Assembly (NCBI GenBank): GCA_013368315.1
Contig: JAACJM010000009.1
Coordinates: 868,001-932,000, forward strand
Origin: Tetrapyrgos nigripes
Lineage: Eukaryota > Basidiomycota > Agaricomycetes > Agaricales > Campanellaceae
DNA: 64,000 bases
Direction of reading: 5' to 3'
The notes under the pieces are model-generated. The model was not told the DNA's origin. It ran no database searches and worked only from the letters and a program-made list of their open reading frames with translations. Positions 43,207-54,971 of the stretch are shown piece after piece; position 1 is the stretch's first letter; the number at the start of each line of letters is the position of its first letter. A program made the translations under genes and the position numbers.

Positions 43207-45905
43207 TTACCCCCTCTTTAAGCTGTGCTTTCACCTGGAGCACATGCATACTTCCCCAAATGTCTTCAAAGCTAATTCCCATCGAAGGTACTGTAGATCC
43301 TTCACATATCAGGTTTGGTGGATGATATGCATCTGGGTGTTCTTGATGGAAAGTTTTGATCATCTCCTTCAATTTTGTCAATCCTGATGCTGGTTCCCAT
43401 GAATTCTCTGAGTCTGCGTAGTCCAACCACTTGACCAAATACTGTACTCCTTGACAATTCCTAGTTGGCTTTGAATCTAGAATCACTTCAATGTTGTACT
43501 CGTTATCCTCTGGTAGTAATTTGGCTGGTTCACCTGGATAGTTCACTCCATGAGCTTCAGTCCCTTTATATGGTATTAATAGTGAAGCATGGAAGACTGG
43601 ATGAATTTGCCAGGCATTTGGCAGTTTGACCAATTACATCAGTGATTTCGAATGGTCCATGATGACAATTTGCCAACTTAGCTTTTGGCCTTGTTGTCTT
43701 CAAGTTCTTTCTGTCCAGTAGTACCTTATCTCCAACTTTGAACTTTACCCCTTCTTTTACTTCATCAATTCTGTAGCAGTTGTTAGGCTTGCTTTCAACT
43801 CTTCATGTAGGCTTCTAAGTTTTGGAGGTGTTCTTTGACTTTTGGTATGTGTGAAGAGGGATTGATTGAGGGAAAGAGTCATGGAAGATATCCATGGAGT
43901 AATGTTTAAGGTGATTTTCTGGTAGCTGAGTGGACTCAAGTATTATGGCAGAACTTGACGTATGGCAAATATTTAACCCAGTCGTCCTGACGGTAGTTAC
44001 AGAAGGTTCGTAAGTATTGTTTGAGTTCTTGATTGAACCTTTCTGTTTCGCCATCTGTCTGTGGGTGATAAGCCGTACTAAGAGTTGAGGTAATACCCAA
44101 CTTAGTGTATATCCCTCTCATAACCTGACTTGCAAATTGGGGTCCTCAATCCAATATCATTTTGTCCCAAAGTCCATATTGTCGCCATGTATTGTTGAAT
44201 AGTATATTAATAGTCCTGTCACTGTCGATATCCTTTCAGCATGGTGAGATTACTACAGTCTTGGTTGATCAATCTACAGTTACATGGATTGCGTTGAAGC
44301 CATCACATTCTGGAAGGTCTGTGATGAAGTCAGTAGTAATCATGCCAAAAGGTCTTTCTGGAGTATCGTTTGGGACTAGTGGTACATGCAATGGATGTTT
44401 TTGTGCCTTGGTAGCACACCCTTCAACATAATTGCAGACAAATACTGACATACCAGGCCACCAGAATTCCCTACTAATCAGTTCATATGTTTTAAACTGG
44501 CCTGGATGTCCTGCAGTGGGACTATCATGATGCATCTTGGCTGGTCGTTTGGCATGTAAACTTTTCCTTGAAACAGGATGATTCCGTCCTTGTAATTCCA
44601 TTCCTGTAGGTTTTTGACCAGCAAGCATGGACCATTGTTTAAGATGACTTCGAGAGCACTCACAACTTCAGTGTCTTTCTTCAGACATTCTTTAATATGT
44701 CTTCTCAGTTCAGCATCTCTGATCACAACTACTCCCCCTGGTCTCGTAGCTCAAATTCTGAAGAACCTGGGATCTAGTAACACTCTGTCCTTGTTGTCAT
44801 CTTCAACCCCTTCTTTATGATCTGGTCTTTGAGAAAGAGGATCACTTCAATTAAGACTTCCTGGTTTGTGGATAAGGGTAAAGTCAAATCATGTAAGAAA
44901 TAGAGCCATTCTTGCTTGTTATCAGCTGAGTTTCTGAAAGGTGGTAAAATACTCCAAGTTTTTGTGGTCTGTAAGGATCTTGATAGTATGCGGTGCACCT
45001 TCAAGGTAATGTTGCCAAGCTTCTAATGCCCTTTATCATGAATGTCATAGTTTCTTTGAGTCTCAGATAAGGATTTCAATAGGTAAGCAGCTGGGTGCCA
45101 CTTGTCATCTGATCCTTTCTGTGATAGAATACCTCCTGTGGCATAGTCAGAAGCATCTACTTCTACTTGATATGGTTTAGAGTGATCAGGCATTAAGAGG
45201 ACTGATGAAGAAGTAAACACATCTTTGAGTGCCTGAAAGGCTTTTTCTGCATCGACTGACCACTTCCAAGGTTCATCTTTCTTTGTTAAATTGAAAAGTG
45301 GTTGAGTGACTTTAGAAAAATCTTGTATAAACTGATGATAAAAGTTTCCGAATCCAAGGAACGACTGAACATCCTTGACAGTTTGTGGGATTGGCCATTC
45401 AGTAATGCCCTTGACTTTGATTAGATCCATTGCCAACTTGTTGTGAGAGACAATAAGACCTAAGAATTCTCCTGAACTGGCTTCAAAGGTGCATTTTTGT
45501 GGTTTGGTGTAAAGGTCGTTTTCCTGGAGTCCTGTGAGTACTTGTTTGACCATTTGTTGATGTTCTTCTAGAGTTTCCGTGAAGATCAAGATGTTGTCCA
45601 TGTAGATAACCACCTTTTCAGAATTGATGAGGTCCTTAAAAAGAGTGTTCATCATTGCCTGAAATGTTGCAGGGGAGTTCATAAGACTGAAAAACATCAC
45701 TGTTGGTTAAAGAGCCCTCTATTAGTCTTGAATGCTGCTTTCCATTCATCTCCCTTTGTTATTCGTACATTATTATATCCCCATTGAAGATCAATCTTTG
45801 AAAAAACTTGTGCTCCCTTGAGTTTGTCTACCAATTCTGATATGAGTGGTAAAGGGTATTCGTTTTTTATGATTCCTTGATTTAATGCTCGATAGTCCTG
45901 TATGG
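43207..45905 (-). pseudogene. Ty3/gypsy pol remnant: RT, RNase H, integrase, chromodomain
   Basis: From the right: [20 protein letters not shown] (45905) and [20 protein letters not shown] begin reverse transcriptase. A frameshift at about 45705 leads to FFSLMNSPATFQAMMN and the catalytic box VVIYMDNILIFTE, where the normal second Asp is Asn. LGFGNFYHQFIQDFS and the connection and RNase H (VEVDASDYATGGILSQ) follow. The integrase zinc domain has HHDSPTAGHPGQFKTYELIS with the last cysteine pair damaged (GCATKAQ). The core pieces ITTDFITDLPE and YHPQTDGETERFNQELKQYL come next, then the chromodomain NIEVILDSKPTRN, YLVKWLDYADSENSWEPA. Several stops and frame changes are present. Gag and protease are missing, with a sharp break at 45905. 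Confidence 0.92.
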
Positions 45906-47479
45906 TGATATGCCATACAAAAATTGTGGTTAGAAAGCTGGTTCACCACTTCAATTGGAATAGAAAGGACTAGAGTGAGTCCTGAACTGCTAGTTAAAGC
46001 ACTAGTGGACTAAGTGTATGTGCCAGTACAATAAAGCTAAGTACTTATGAATAGGAGATGCTTATTCTAAGTCCTGTGGTTGATGTGTATAGTGCTTCTG
46101 TTATAGTAGCAGATCCACCCCATTACTACACAAAGTTCTATAAAGACTTTGTAACAAATTCCTACTATAACACGCTTAGTACTGCCAGTGCAACTCAAGG
46201 GAAAGTGAAGCCCCTATTCATGGGCAAGGAATATGTAGGCTATACAACCCAGACTCTAGCACTAAACAATCACTGGTTGAGAATTGCGCTATAATTGGAG
46301 AAATCAGAGGAAAACCCTAGCAACCAACTATGTCCGAACTAGCGGTATAACAATCGATACCTCACTTATAAGTAAAACAGAAGGAATAGTCTTTTGAAAG
46401 ATAGCAAGGATAGATGAGTAGGACAAAGTATATATGTACGAATTCCTGGAAAGCTCAGCTTTCATATGGTCCTAAAGGGATGGACTAGTGGTGAAGGGAT
46501 AAAACCCATAGTTCATTACTGCCAGTATGCAATCTAAGGAATGAGTCATAATGAGGAAGCCCCAAAAGGGTAAAGATATTTCTGAATGCAGCAGTAAGAT
46601 CGGCAAGATGTGTGCCTGATGACTGAGGTGTTCTTGCTGGTACAAGTGCGACTACAAAATCTGTGTGGGACCTTATAGAGAGCAGGACTCATCTATAAGA
46701 GAACTATACCACTAACAGGTAGTATACTAAGAAACTAGGTCTATGGACACCAAGCAAAGACTACACTTATATCTGCTACCCTGATACATCAAAAAGGCCA
46801 AGTATACATATTTTCTGATATATCCACAAGAGGAATTCACCATCATACTAACAATAGGCTGCTTGATGGGCAGTCACCCTCCTGAAGCCCTTGAGCTCAC
46901 TGGCCATGCCTCCCTTCCCATCATTGACACTCTGAACCCACCCAATGCCGCCCTCATTGTCACTGTCAGTACACGTCATTTTCCCCATATGGTCAGTAAT
47001 ATCACCATGGTCGGTTGCACCTCACTAATATTGTGCTCCCTGTGGCTGCCTATCCACACCATTGCTCCTGAATATTGCACCTGATTTTCAGGATATGCTG
47101 TCATCATTATTAAAGACAGTGAGCACACCCTTCATTAGCAGCATTCATAAAAACAGCAGAAAAAATCGTAAAATTGCCATAAAAAAATAGATACTAAAAG
47201 TACAGTGAGGACTCCCAATATGTACTGTATGTAAGGCTGTGATCCTCATGTCCAACAGCCAGCATGGCATTAATTAGCAGCATCCATAAAAATAGCAAAA
47301 AAAAGAATCGTAAAATGGCAGCAAAAAAAAAATACATACAAGAGAGTGCAAACAGTACTGCTGGGTAGACACCGTATGGAACCATATGTTCTGTTATCCC
47401 ATCCTAAAAATACAAAATTGTCTGTGTCCCCAAAAAAATTACAAACTAGCCTCGCTATTATCATTATCGCTGTCACTGC
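45906..47479. other. Unassigned interval beside the gypsy break
   Basis: Sequence unlike the neighbouring element, with a few short open frames and no recognised motif. It may be part of another degraded element. Confidence 0.4.
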
Positions 47480-50400
47480 CATTAACAGCACCATCCTGCT
47501 TGTCATCCTCGGAAAGGGGGATGCACCAGGTAGACTGGAAGGAAAGTTCAATACACTGGTAAAGAGCAGCCTGCATCGTCGCATATGCAGCCAGGCTGTC
47601 TCTTATCCCAGCTTCTAAACCCTCCTCACTGTCACATAGCTGCCTTTGTCCTGACCACCAGCATTCCTTCCAAGTGAGAAATGCTGAGGTACGTCACATT
47701 TCCTCCTTCAGTAGCATTACCTCCTCTGTTGCTTGGTGGGCTCCCGCACAGCTCCAGCACCATTCTGATCAGCAGACTTCATTGTCCAAGCTCATTCCTG
47801 GCCCTGATTCCTATATCCAAGAATTGTGCTTGGTCATTTCCCCTGTCCCTTCTTGAGAAATCTCCTCCTTTCGTGTTACTCCCCGATGCTCTGACCTCAC
47901 CTCGTTCCAAAGAACAATGTTGTCAGACTCCATTCCCTCGTCCATACCCTCTTCAGCAGGCTCCCAGCTGTCTTCATTTGTTCCCCACCTTCCTGTACCC
48001 TTTCTCAGCTGTGCCTGGTCCCGATACAAGCATACATCCTTGTTCTTCAAGACTTGCAGCTCTTTCTCCCAAGCTCCAAGCCCCACAAAGCTCAGCTTTG
48101 CAGCCCTTGCCAGTCGGTATGCGTTAACATATTTTTTGGTCTGCTGCTGGACACAGTCGATTATCGCATGGGAACGGAGGCCAGAACATTGGCCTGCAAT
48201 GTTGGCATTTTTGAAGAGGACCATGTGGCTCTTGACTCAGAGAGTGTGATGAAGACACTCTATTGCAGTAATACACTGGGCAGTATGGAGATGGTCCTCA
48301 ATGGAGACAAGGCCAGGCATACAGACCCTTTCCTGACGTTCTGCAGGAATAGCTGATGGTAACCATAGCTTTACATCCTCTGGATTGGTCACCTCCAATC
48401 TTGACCCCTCTACCTCCTCACCCATGTCCATCAGCAACTGCAAAAGCCCTGGTAAATATATCCCTCATAGACGTTTGTATGCTGCCAGCTTCTCGTGGAG
48501 AGGAGCCTGTTGTTCAGCAACAGCTGCTTGGACTTGATCTCAACGGTTTTGATTACGGTGTCCTTCAGTTTCGGTTCCAGTACCCTTTGATTTGACAAAA
48601 TCCTGTACAGTTAAGCTGAGGTAACATCACGTCAATCAAGCAAATGCTCACCACATGTGCTCTAGCTCTAAACCCATAGCTATGAAGCCAGCTGCACTCA
48701 TGTCATTCCAACTAATGCCCCCTCTTGCTCAACGATTTGCATCTTCTGCCTCCAGCTCTTGTAAGGCCTCCTCCTCACCTAGAACTGCATAGCATTAACT
48801 CACAGAACCTTTCAGGCAATGGAAAGACACTCACACTCGCTGGTCACTTCAAACAGATTTTCCACATCCTTTGGGTAAGGTGCAGCCTCCCAAGCAACAC
48901 AGGGAGCATCCCACTTCTCAACCAGCTCTGATGGAAGTCTTGATGTCCAGGCATTGTGGGCTTCAACCTGGATGTTGCGTTTGGCAACTGCAACTTTATA
49001 CCTCCGCATCAAGGCTGCACCTGATAGGTTTTGTAGGAAGTTAGCCTGAATGTTACAGATAGAAAATAGAAGTAATTACCCATGCCAACGAGCTTTGGCC
49101 AGTTCCATGCGGCAAAGTGATCATCCAGGACATCTTGACGTATACCAGGAGCCATTGGCTTAGTTGAGTAAGAAATGCTGTTGTGAGTGGCCAAATCCTC
49201 TCCAGTCCCTCTCTGTTACAATGACCAACTCCAGATATCAGATTGAAGGAGAATTGCTCATGTTGTTTTTGAATATGAGTGGGCTCATGAAATTTTCCCA
49301 CTGCCAGTGATATGTATTGAGGTCTTGAGCATGTCTCATGTCATCTGTCCATACATCTGATATGTGGTCGAAGAGGTGAATGAACCATTGACAAGCTATG
49401 TCATAGCTTATCAACAGGCTCACTATCTCCAGGAAAGTCTTGAGGGCATAGGCAAATATAAAGTCCATGCAGGCATAACTGTATCAGAGACTTTGAATGA
49501 GTGAAACTAGTTAACTATAAGGTGTTCATAACTTACCGCTCTCTGTTTGGTATATTACCTACCCCATTGGGCATCAGCATGTCTGTTCTCTCACAGGAAA
49601 CAGCCCCAACACCATTGTAATGCAAGCCCCTGGAGAACTTCGTCAAAGCTTGTGCCAACACAGCAAAACCCACACAAGTGCTAATCTGTGTCTTCAGTCA
49701 ACAACTTATTAAGTGAGAAAGACATACAATACTGACCTTGTCATTCTCTATGTGGCTTAGCAAGTATTCTTGGTAAATTTTCCTTGGTACGAAGTAACCC
49801 CAGCCTACTCCAAACCCAGGGTCCCTCAAGTAAGATGAGACGAGTTGATTTTTGAGTTTGAAGTTAGCATCCATCACTAAGAAGATGCGGTAAAGGAATT
49901 GACGAGCAGCAGACACCGTTGTAATGTCAAGGTTAGGAGGCAAATTACTGCCTGGATATGGGCAAGTGGAACAGATCACAGCTAATTCTCCCTCCTTGGT
50001 CGCCAAAACACACTCATGGTCTGGATCATTCCCTCTTCCACCACTCTTGAGAAGTTTGAGATGCCTCCATTGATGAGTCATTCTCTGTAGCAGAGCTTAG
50101 TGAGATTTGGGGACGTCGAGGCCAGTATTGCTGCTTAGCCATTCGATCATATGATAGAAATCGTGATTGGAACCTTTTGAGGTGATGGCAAGGTGATGAA
50201 GAAGGTCTATTAAAGCCAAGGAGGCCACTGTCTTTGGGATGTCGTGAGTAGAAGGGTATAGCCCATGCCATAGGAGCTGCAAAGCATGCAGAATGGAATG
50301 TTTGCAGTTGCAATATGTGAGCTTGATCTCGTGAAGACTGTTGACATGGAGGACATGTAATTTAGAATGGCAAGGCTGGTGTGGACAAAGTGGGTACCAT

Positions 50401-51024
50401 CCCATCTCTAAAGAGTTTTTAGTTCATTTCACAGTTTCAAGAATGGGTGACACACCTTTGTGTGTCTTTGTGTGAGATCAGGTAAAAAACAATTCAAGCA
50501 CCTAATCTCTCCAGGAGGAGCAGGGAGCATCTGGTGGGCAACACAGTCCTGACAGGTATTCTGTGTAATGGCGTCATCTCAACCATCCCAACACAATAGC
50601 TCGTTGAGGTAGTGTTGCTAGTGCAACTCTGCCCAAACCAGGTCTGAACGTCTCTGTTGGAATAGTCAGTTATTTTGGTCCACTAGCAGCTAACATATGG
50701 CTTACAGAAGCTTTGCTTCTCTTCGTTCCAAGGGTCACCTGTATATCCATCTCTGGCCCAAAAACCTCCCTATCCACCTCCTTGTCTACCCATTGGTCAT
50801 TATCCTCCAATGCAAATGTAGTGCTGTCATTGGGACCCCATACATCTCTTCCCTCCATCCAGGTAGTGCCTTTTTGAGGTGATCTTGGTGTTTCTGTTGT
50901 TCCAACGGCGCTGCTTCGAACAGTTCTTGTATTGATGACCTCGTAATCATCATTGTTGTGAACTCTGTCATGGAAAGAGGTGGGAGCAAGATGGCCATGG
51001 CCATGAACTTGTCTATGCTGGTTC
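47480..51024 (-). pseudogene. KDZ transposase (CxC2-type), complete outline but broken
   Basis: Minus-strand pieces follow the KDZ (Kyakuja-Dileera-Zisupton) order. The N-terminus has FGPEMDIQVTLGTKRSK (50740), the Cys cluster NTCQDCVAHQMLPAPPGEIR (50550), and the CHSKLHVLHVNSLHEIKLTY and CNCKH segment (50330). Next come ICSTCPYPGSNLPPN and FLYRIFLVMDANFKLKNQLV (49970-49850). The family signature ISYDIACQWFIHLF (49400) is followed by FHEPTHIQKQHEQFSFNL (49270), then KPMAPGIRQDVLDDHFAAWN (49150). The C-terminal helices VEAHNAWTSRLPSELVEKWD (48960), HTAQCITAIECLHHTLRVKS (48250) and AYATMQAALYQCIELSFQST (47580) complete it. Numerous frame changes and stops mean no functional protein. Confidence 0.9.
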
Positions 51025-53054
51025 ATGTGTCGAAAGAAGTCTTAGACTGGAAAAACAATATGTTGACCTGGAAAGTCACATGAGCCTCACATGCTTTCAG
51101 AGACATGGAACCATGATCCAAAGTTTGTTGATCAACCAACTGGTTCTTTTTGTTAACCCATGAAGCTGCCAAAGCTCAGCCATCCAAGTATGTATAACCT
51201 TTCTTTTTCTTCTTCTTGCCTGCCTATTCTCCTCTGCCTGCTGTATGTCTAGGTCTACCCTAGACTAGGACATCAGCATGGCTTTTTTTCTCTTTTTCGC
51301 TGCTCGTCATTCTGCCAGGTAGAAGCCCTCAAAGCTCACAATGCCCAGATTAACCACAACTCTGATGACCTAAGCAGGTTCCCTAGCACCTTTATGCACC
51401 CTCTCATCTCCTCCTGGCAGGACCTCAGTGCTCTTAGACAGGTTCTAGGAGTTTCACTAACTGTGAGGACTCATGATTCTGACAACTAGCATGAAAACAA
51501 GCTCATTTTCCTTTTGACAGCAATTTTTCAATGCTTTGCTTACAAGATTTACTGCTCTTACTCCAACACCCTAAGTCGCCTGCAGTCTGCCAATCCCCAC
51601 CTTTGCTGAAACTTCCTTTAATCACCTTTCACTGCCTGCACTTATACTCAACAGCATGACCAATGTTGACAATCTCCCTCTCTAGTTACTTATTTATTGT
51701 TCATTTATAGTTCAATTGTAACTCCTAGTTTTCCTCTTGTAGTACTCTTTCATTAGTTTCATCTTTGAGCGTAGTCTATAGTACTTATACTGCTTTGTAC
51801 CTATTTCAATTGGTTCATTAGTTGAATCAACTCTTATTCTTTCTGCAATCACTTGTTCTTTCTTTCTAAGTCAATCTTCTATTAAGGTTAGCCCATATTA
51901 GTAGACTTGCAATTGAGCCTTCTTGGGGGTTTTCACTTCACCTGTGTGTGACAAGCAACTTAGAATACACAACTTCGCAGTTGAAGGCCTTCAGGAGATA
52001 CCAGCCTGACAAAAGGCCTAGAGTCTTGGTACCCAAATATGGTAAGTGCTCCTCCTCATACCGTCAGCCACCCAAGACTTCAACACCAGTTATTACTCTC
52101 CCTTACACACCACTCATTATATAGACTACACCTTGCAACTCAATGCATATCAAGGTATTTTTGGGAATTTTCTGATCAGGCCAACAGCCCAAATCATCCC
52201 TCACTAGCTTTGTGACTCCGTTTTCTGACAGTGGCTGTTCAGACACAGTGTAGCATTAATTCTTAATATTGATGATATATTCATGTTCTATCCATTGTAT
52301 ATAGTGCAGAAAATATTCATCATGGTCCATACTTACTTGGTTCCAGCTGAGTAAAGTGACTACTTTTACCTGGAATTGCAGAAATCAGAGTATAGCATTC
52401 TACATATGGTGCAAACCTGTCCGATATTAAAGGAAGTAGAATTTCTCACCAAAATAAAGAATAATATGGAGTATGGGGATGAACTGAACTCATTTAAATT
52501 TTGAGTTTCCTGGAGTGCCTTGATGTACACACACTTCTATCCTAACTTCACTAAGTGATGGGTACTTTTGGTGTGCATGCCAAAATTTTCAAGAACATAC
52601 CTTAATATAATATAAAACATTTGTGAGCCTCATCCATATGTTTGTAACTACTAAACCAGCTACATTTCATCTACGAATTGGCTATCTTGAGCTTCAAGAG
52701 GTATTTCAACTGTAATCCAACAATCGTGTGGCAAATGCGCAAGAAAGTGGAAAACAATTGTGCTCAGATACATATTTGACATGGTTGTAAGCCTCTTTGA
52801 CTATTACCAGAGATTATCGTTAACCTTTGGTCTCTGAACGAGGAAGAAGTGAGGAAGAAAGGTGCATAGGGGCTGGGGTTTATTGATATCCTGACCCTGG
52901 ATGTCACATTTATTCTTGCTGCCAGCTATAGCGTTTGATCGGCCAACAGACTTCAGCTCAGGCTGATCAACAACTCTCACCATCCTCGTCCTCTCACCCT
53001 TACCACTTCCATCTCATCCTGTCCTCTCAACCTTACATCTTCCACAAATCTTGC
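51025..53054. other. Unassigned, possible LTR-like stretch near 51660-51955
   Basis: A TGTTGACA start near 51667 and a GTGTGTGACA end near 51955 bracket a CT/TA-rich stretch of LTR-like composition. No partner or coding region supports it. The remainder shows no gene. Confidence 0.3.
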
Positions 53055-54359
53055 ATGTCGTCCATGACTTACCAAGTAGCTGCTGGTAAGTAAAAGCTTG
53101 TCTCATAAGAGAAGTTTATTGATTATTTGGACAGTACGACGGATCAGCATGTGCCCAGGAGAAGGTAAGTGTGGCTTTGCTTGATTCTTCCTGTGAGCTC
53201 AAGACCCTGCTATGCTTACCTTTTAGTTATTTTCATAACCAGCGCTGCTGATGGACTGCAAGTGCAACGTCCTGGCCAGGCAACACGTCCATGGAGACAG
53301 CAAGGACCCAACATTCTGCCTGTTGGAGTGTCTATGATAGCAAACAGCAGTGCCGAATGAATGGATGGAGAGGACGAAATACAACAATGGTATGTCTATT
53401 CTGTTACCTCCAAGCTTTGGAATTCTGATATTGCACATAGGAGGGGGTTCACTGCATATTCTGTACCCCCCACCTTAGTACAGCTGAGATCAGATCTAGC
53501 AGGCATGGACCTAGACAGGCATGCTGAGTTGCAGCCGTTCATTGTGGTGACACAAGGATGGAGAATAGGCATTTTCCTGTCATGGTAAGCTCTTGTATTT
53601 TTTCTTACTTGAAGTTGGGACTACATCTTCGATTTGAACAGGGACGTTGCACAACATTTGGTAAGTTATGTTTTTGCACCTCAGTATACGGAGTCCTGGA
53701 CACTCCGTTCTGCCTTGGCTCATTGGGAATACGTTGTGGACTCCTGACCAGGGCCTGTGGCTGTTCCTCAACCATGCAGCATCCCTCCTTGCTCCATAAC
53801 AGCACATCTCACTGCAGAACAACACCAGGGTGATTTTCTGATCTTCCCTGAGGCTGGTACTCAGCGTAACTCAGGATGGCAGTACCCTTTGGTTCAGGGA
53901 GCAGATTACCCTGCTGGCTACGCTGACACGCCACCTCCTGATGAGCCTTCTGCCCCTCCACCTGCTCTACATACTCCCACACATTTTCCAAGGCGTAATA
54001 TGGCTACTCTTATCCATACACAGTCAACCCCCTCCTGTGCAACTTCTCAGGTGCCATCTTGTGTTATTACCATCCAGTCAGATTCAGAGGGTGAATATGG
54101 AACTGATGAGCAGCCTCATGCCCCTCCACCTGTTACATGTACTCCTACACATTTTCCAAGGCATCATATGGCTACCCATGCCCATGCAACATCTCAGACA
54201 CCACCTCAGACGCCACATCAGCCACTGTCTCAGACACCATCTGGTGTGATTGTCATCCAGTCAGATTCAGAGGATGAATATGAATATGGAACTGATGAAG
54301 AGTATAGTCAGAAGACCTTGCAGGCCATAAGCAGGTTAGAGGGTGTAGCTTTAAGTTAA
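53055..54359 (+). pseudogene. Transposon-accessory ORF with SIM-like motifs
   Basis: Short exons starting MSSMTYQVAA (53055-53085) and then VRRISMCPGE (53135-53164) lead into an exon from 53224 with LQVQRPGQATRPWRQQ. An in-frame TGA at 53358 follows, then HRRGFTAYSVPPTL, ELQPFIVVTQGWRIGIFLSW, FLIFPEAGTQRNSGWQYPL and a 200-codon open tail (53757-54359). The pattern VPPT..ELQPFIV..W.IGVFLSW..FLTFP..GTQR..G.QYPL is one I associate with agaricomycete ORFs found beside KDZ or Plavaka elements. The tail repeats two units (HTPTHFPRRNMAT, CTPTHFPRHHMAT), each followed by a hydrophobic-acidic motif: CVITIQSDSEGE and VIVIQSDSEDEYEYG. These look like SUMO-interacting motifs. The single stop in the middle argues for recent decay. 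The gene faces away from the KDZ transposase. Confidence 0.6.
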
Positions 54360-54371
54360 AAAAGAAAATAG

Positions 54372-54557
54372 TACAAGACTCTCAAAGTTTTAGACAGTTA
54401 AAAAACCTAAAATTATAGCTACAAGAATGTAGTACAAGACTCGAAGTTTTAGACAGTTAAAAACCTAAAATTATAGCTACAAGAATGTAGTACAAGATTC
54501 TCGAAGAATTATTCTAAAATTACAGCAAGAATGTAGTACAAGATTCTCGAAGAATGC
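54372..54557 (+). repeat. ~60-bp tandem repeat
   Basis: GTACAAGA.TC..GAAG.TTTAGACAGTTAAAA and TAAAATTATAGCTACAAGAATGTA recur; copies start near 54372, 54431 and 54489, plus a shortened copy near 54535. Confidence 0.85.
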
Positions 54558-54971
54558 TAGTCATATACTGCAGGTAGTGGTAGAGCAGGGCTGCAATCAG
54601 ATATATTTTGAAAAAATTAGGATCTGAAGATGCATGGCAGTCGTAGTTGATGGTTCTTCATATGTTGGATAGGGATTACTTATTGGTATGAGGGTCAGGA
54701 TAAAAGGATGCTAAATGCTGACAGTGTGAAGAATGATATGATTTTTTTTAAAAAAAGAGTATATACTTCAAGTTAAATGTAGCTACAACAACGTGGTACA
54801 AAGTTTCTCCATCATACTTGGCAGTCATTCATGCATAAGGTAGGGGATTGCCTATCAGCCAGGAGGATCAGGTTAAAAGCTGCAAAATATTCCAGATGAG
54901 ACATTGTCCATTTGGAAACATTTTGTCACCTCATCATAGTCCACAACCATTCTATCTATCCATCTTTTACT

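Noticed and set aside
47681..48249. Plus-strand frames of 110-148 codons
   Set aside because: They lie antisense to the KDZ C-terminal region, which gives a colinear match on the minus strand.
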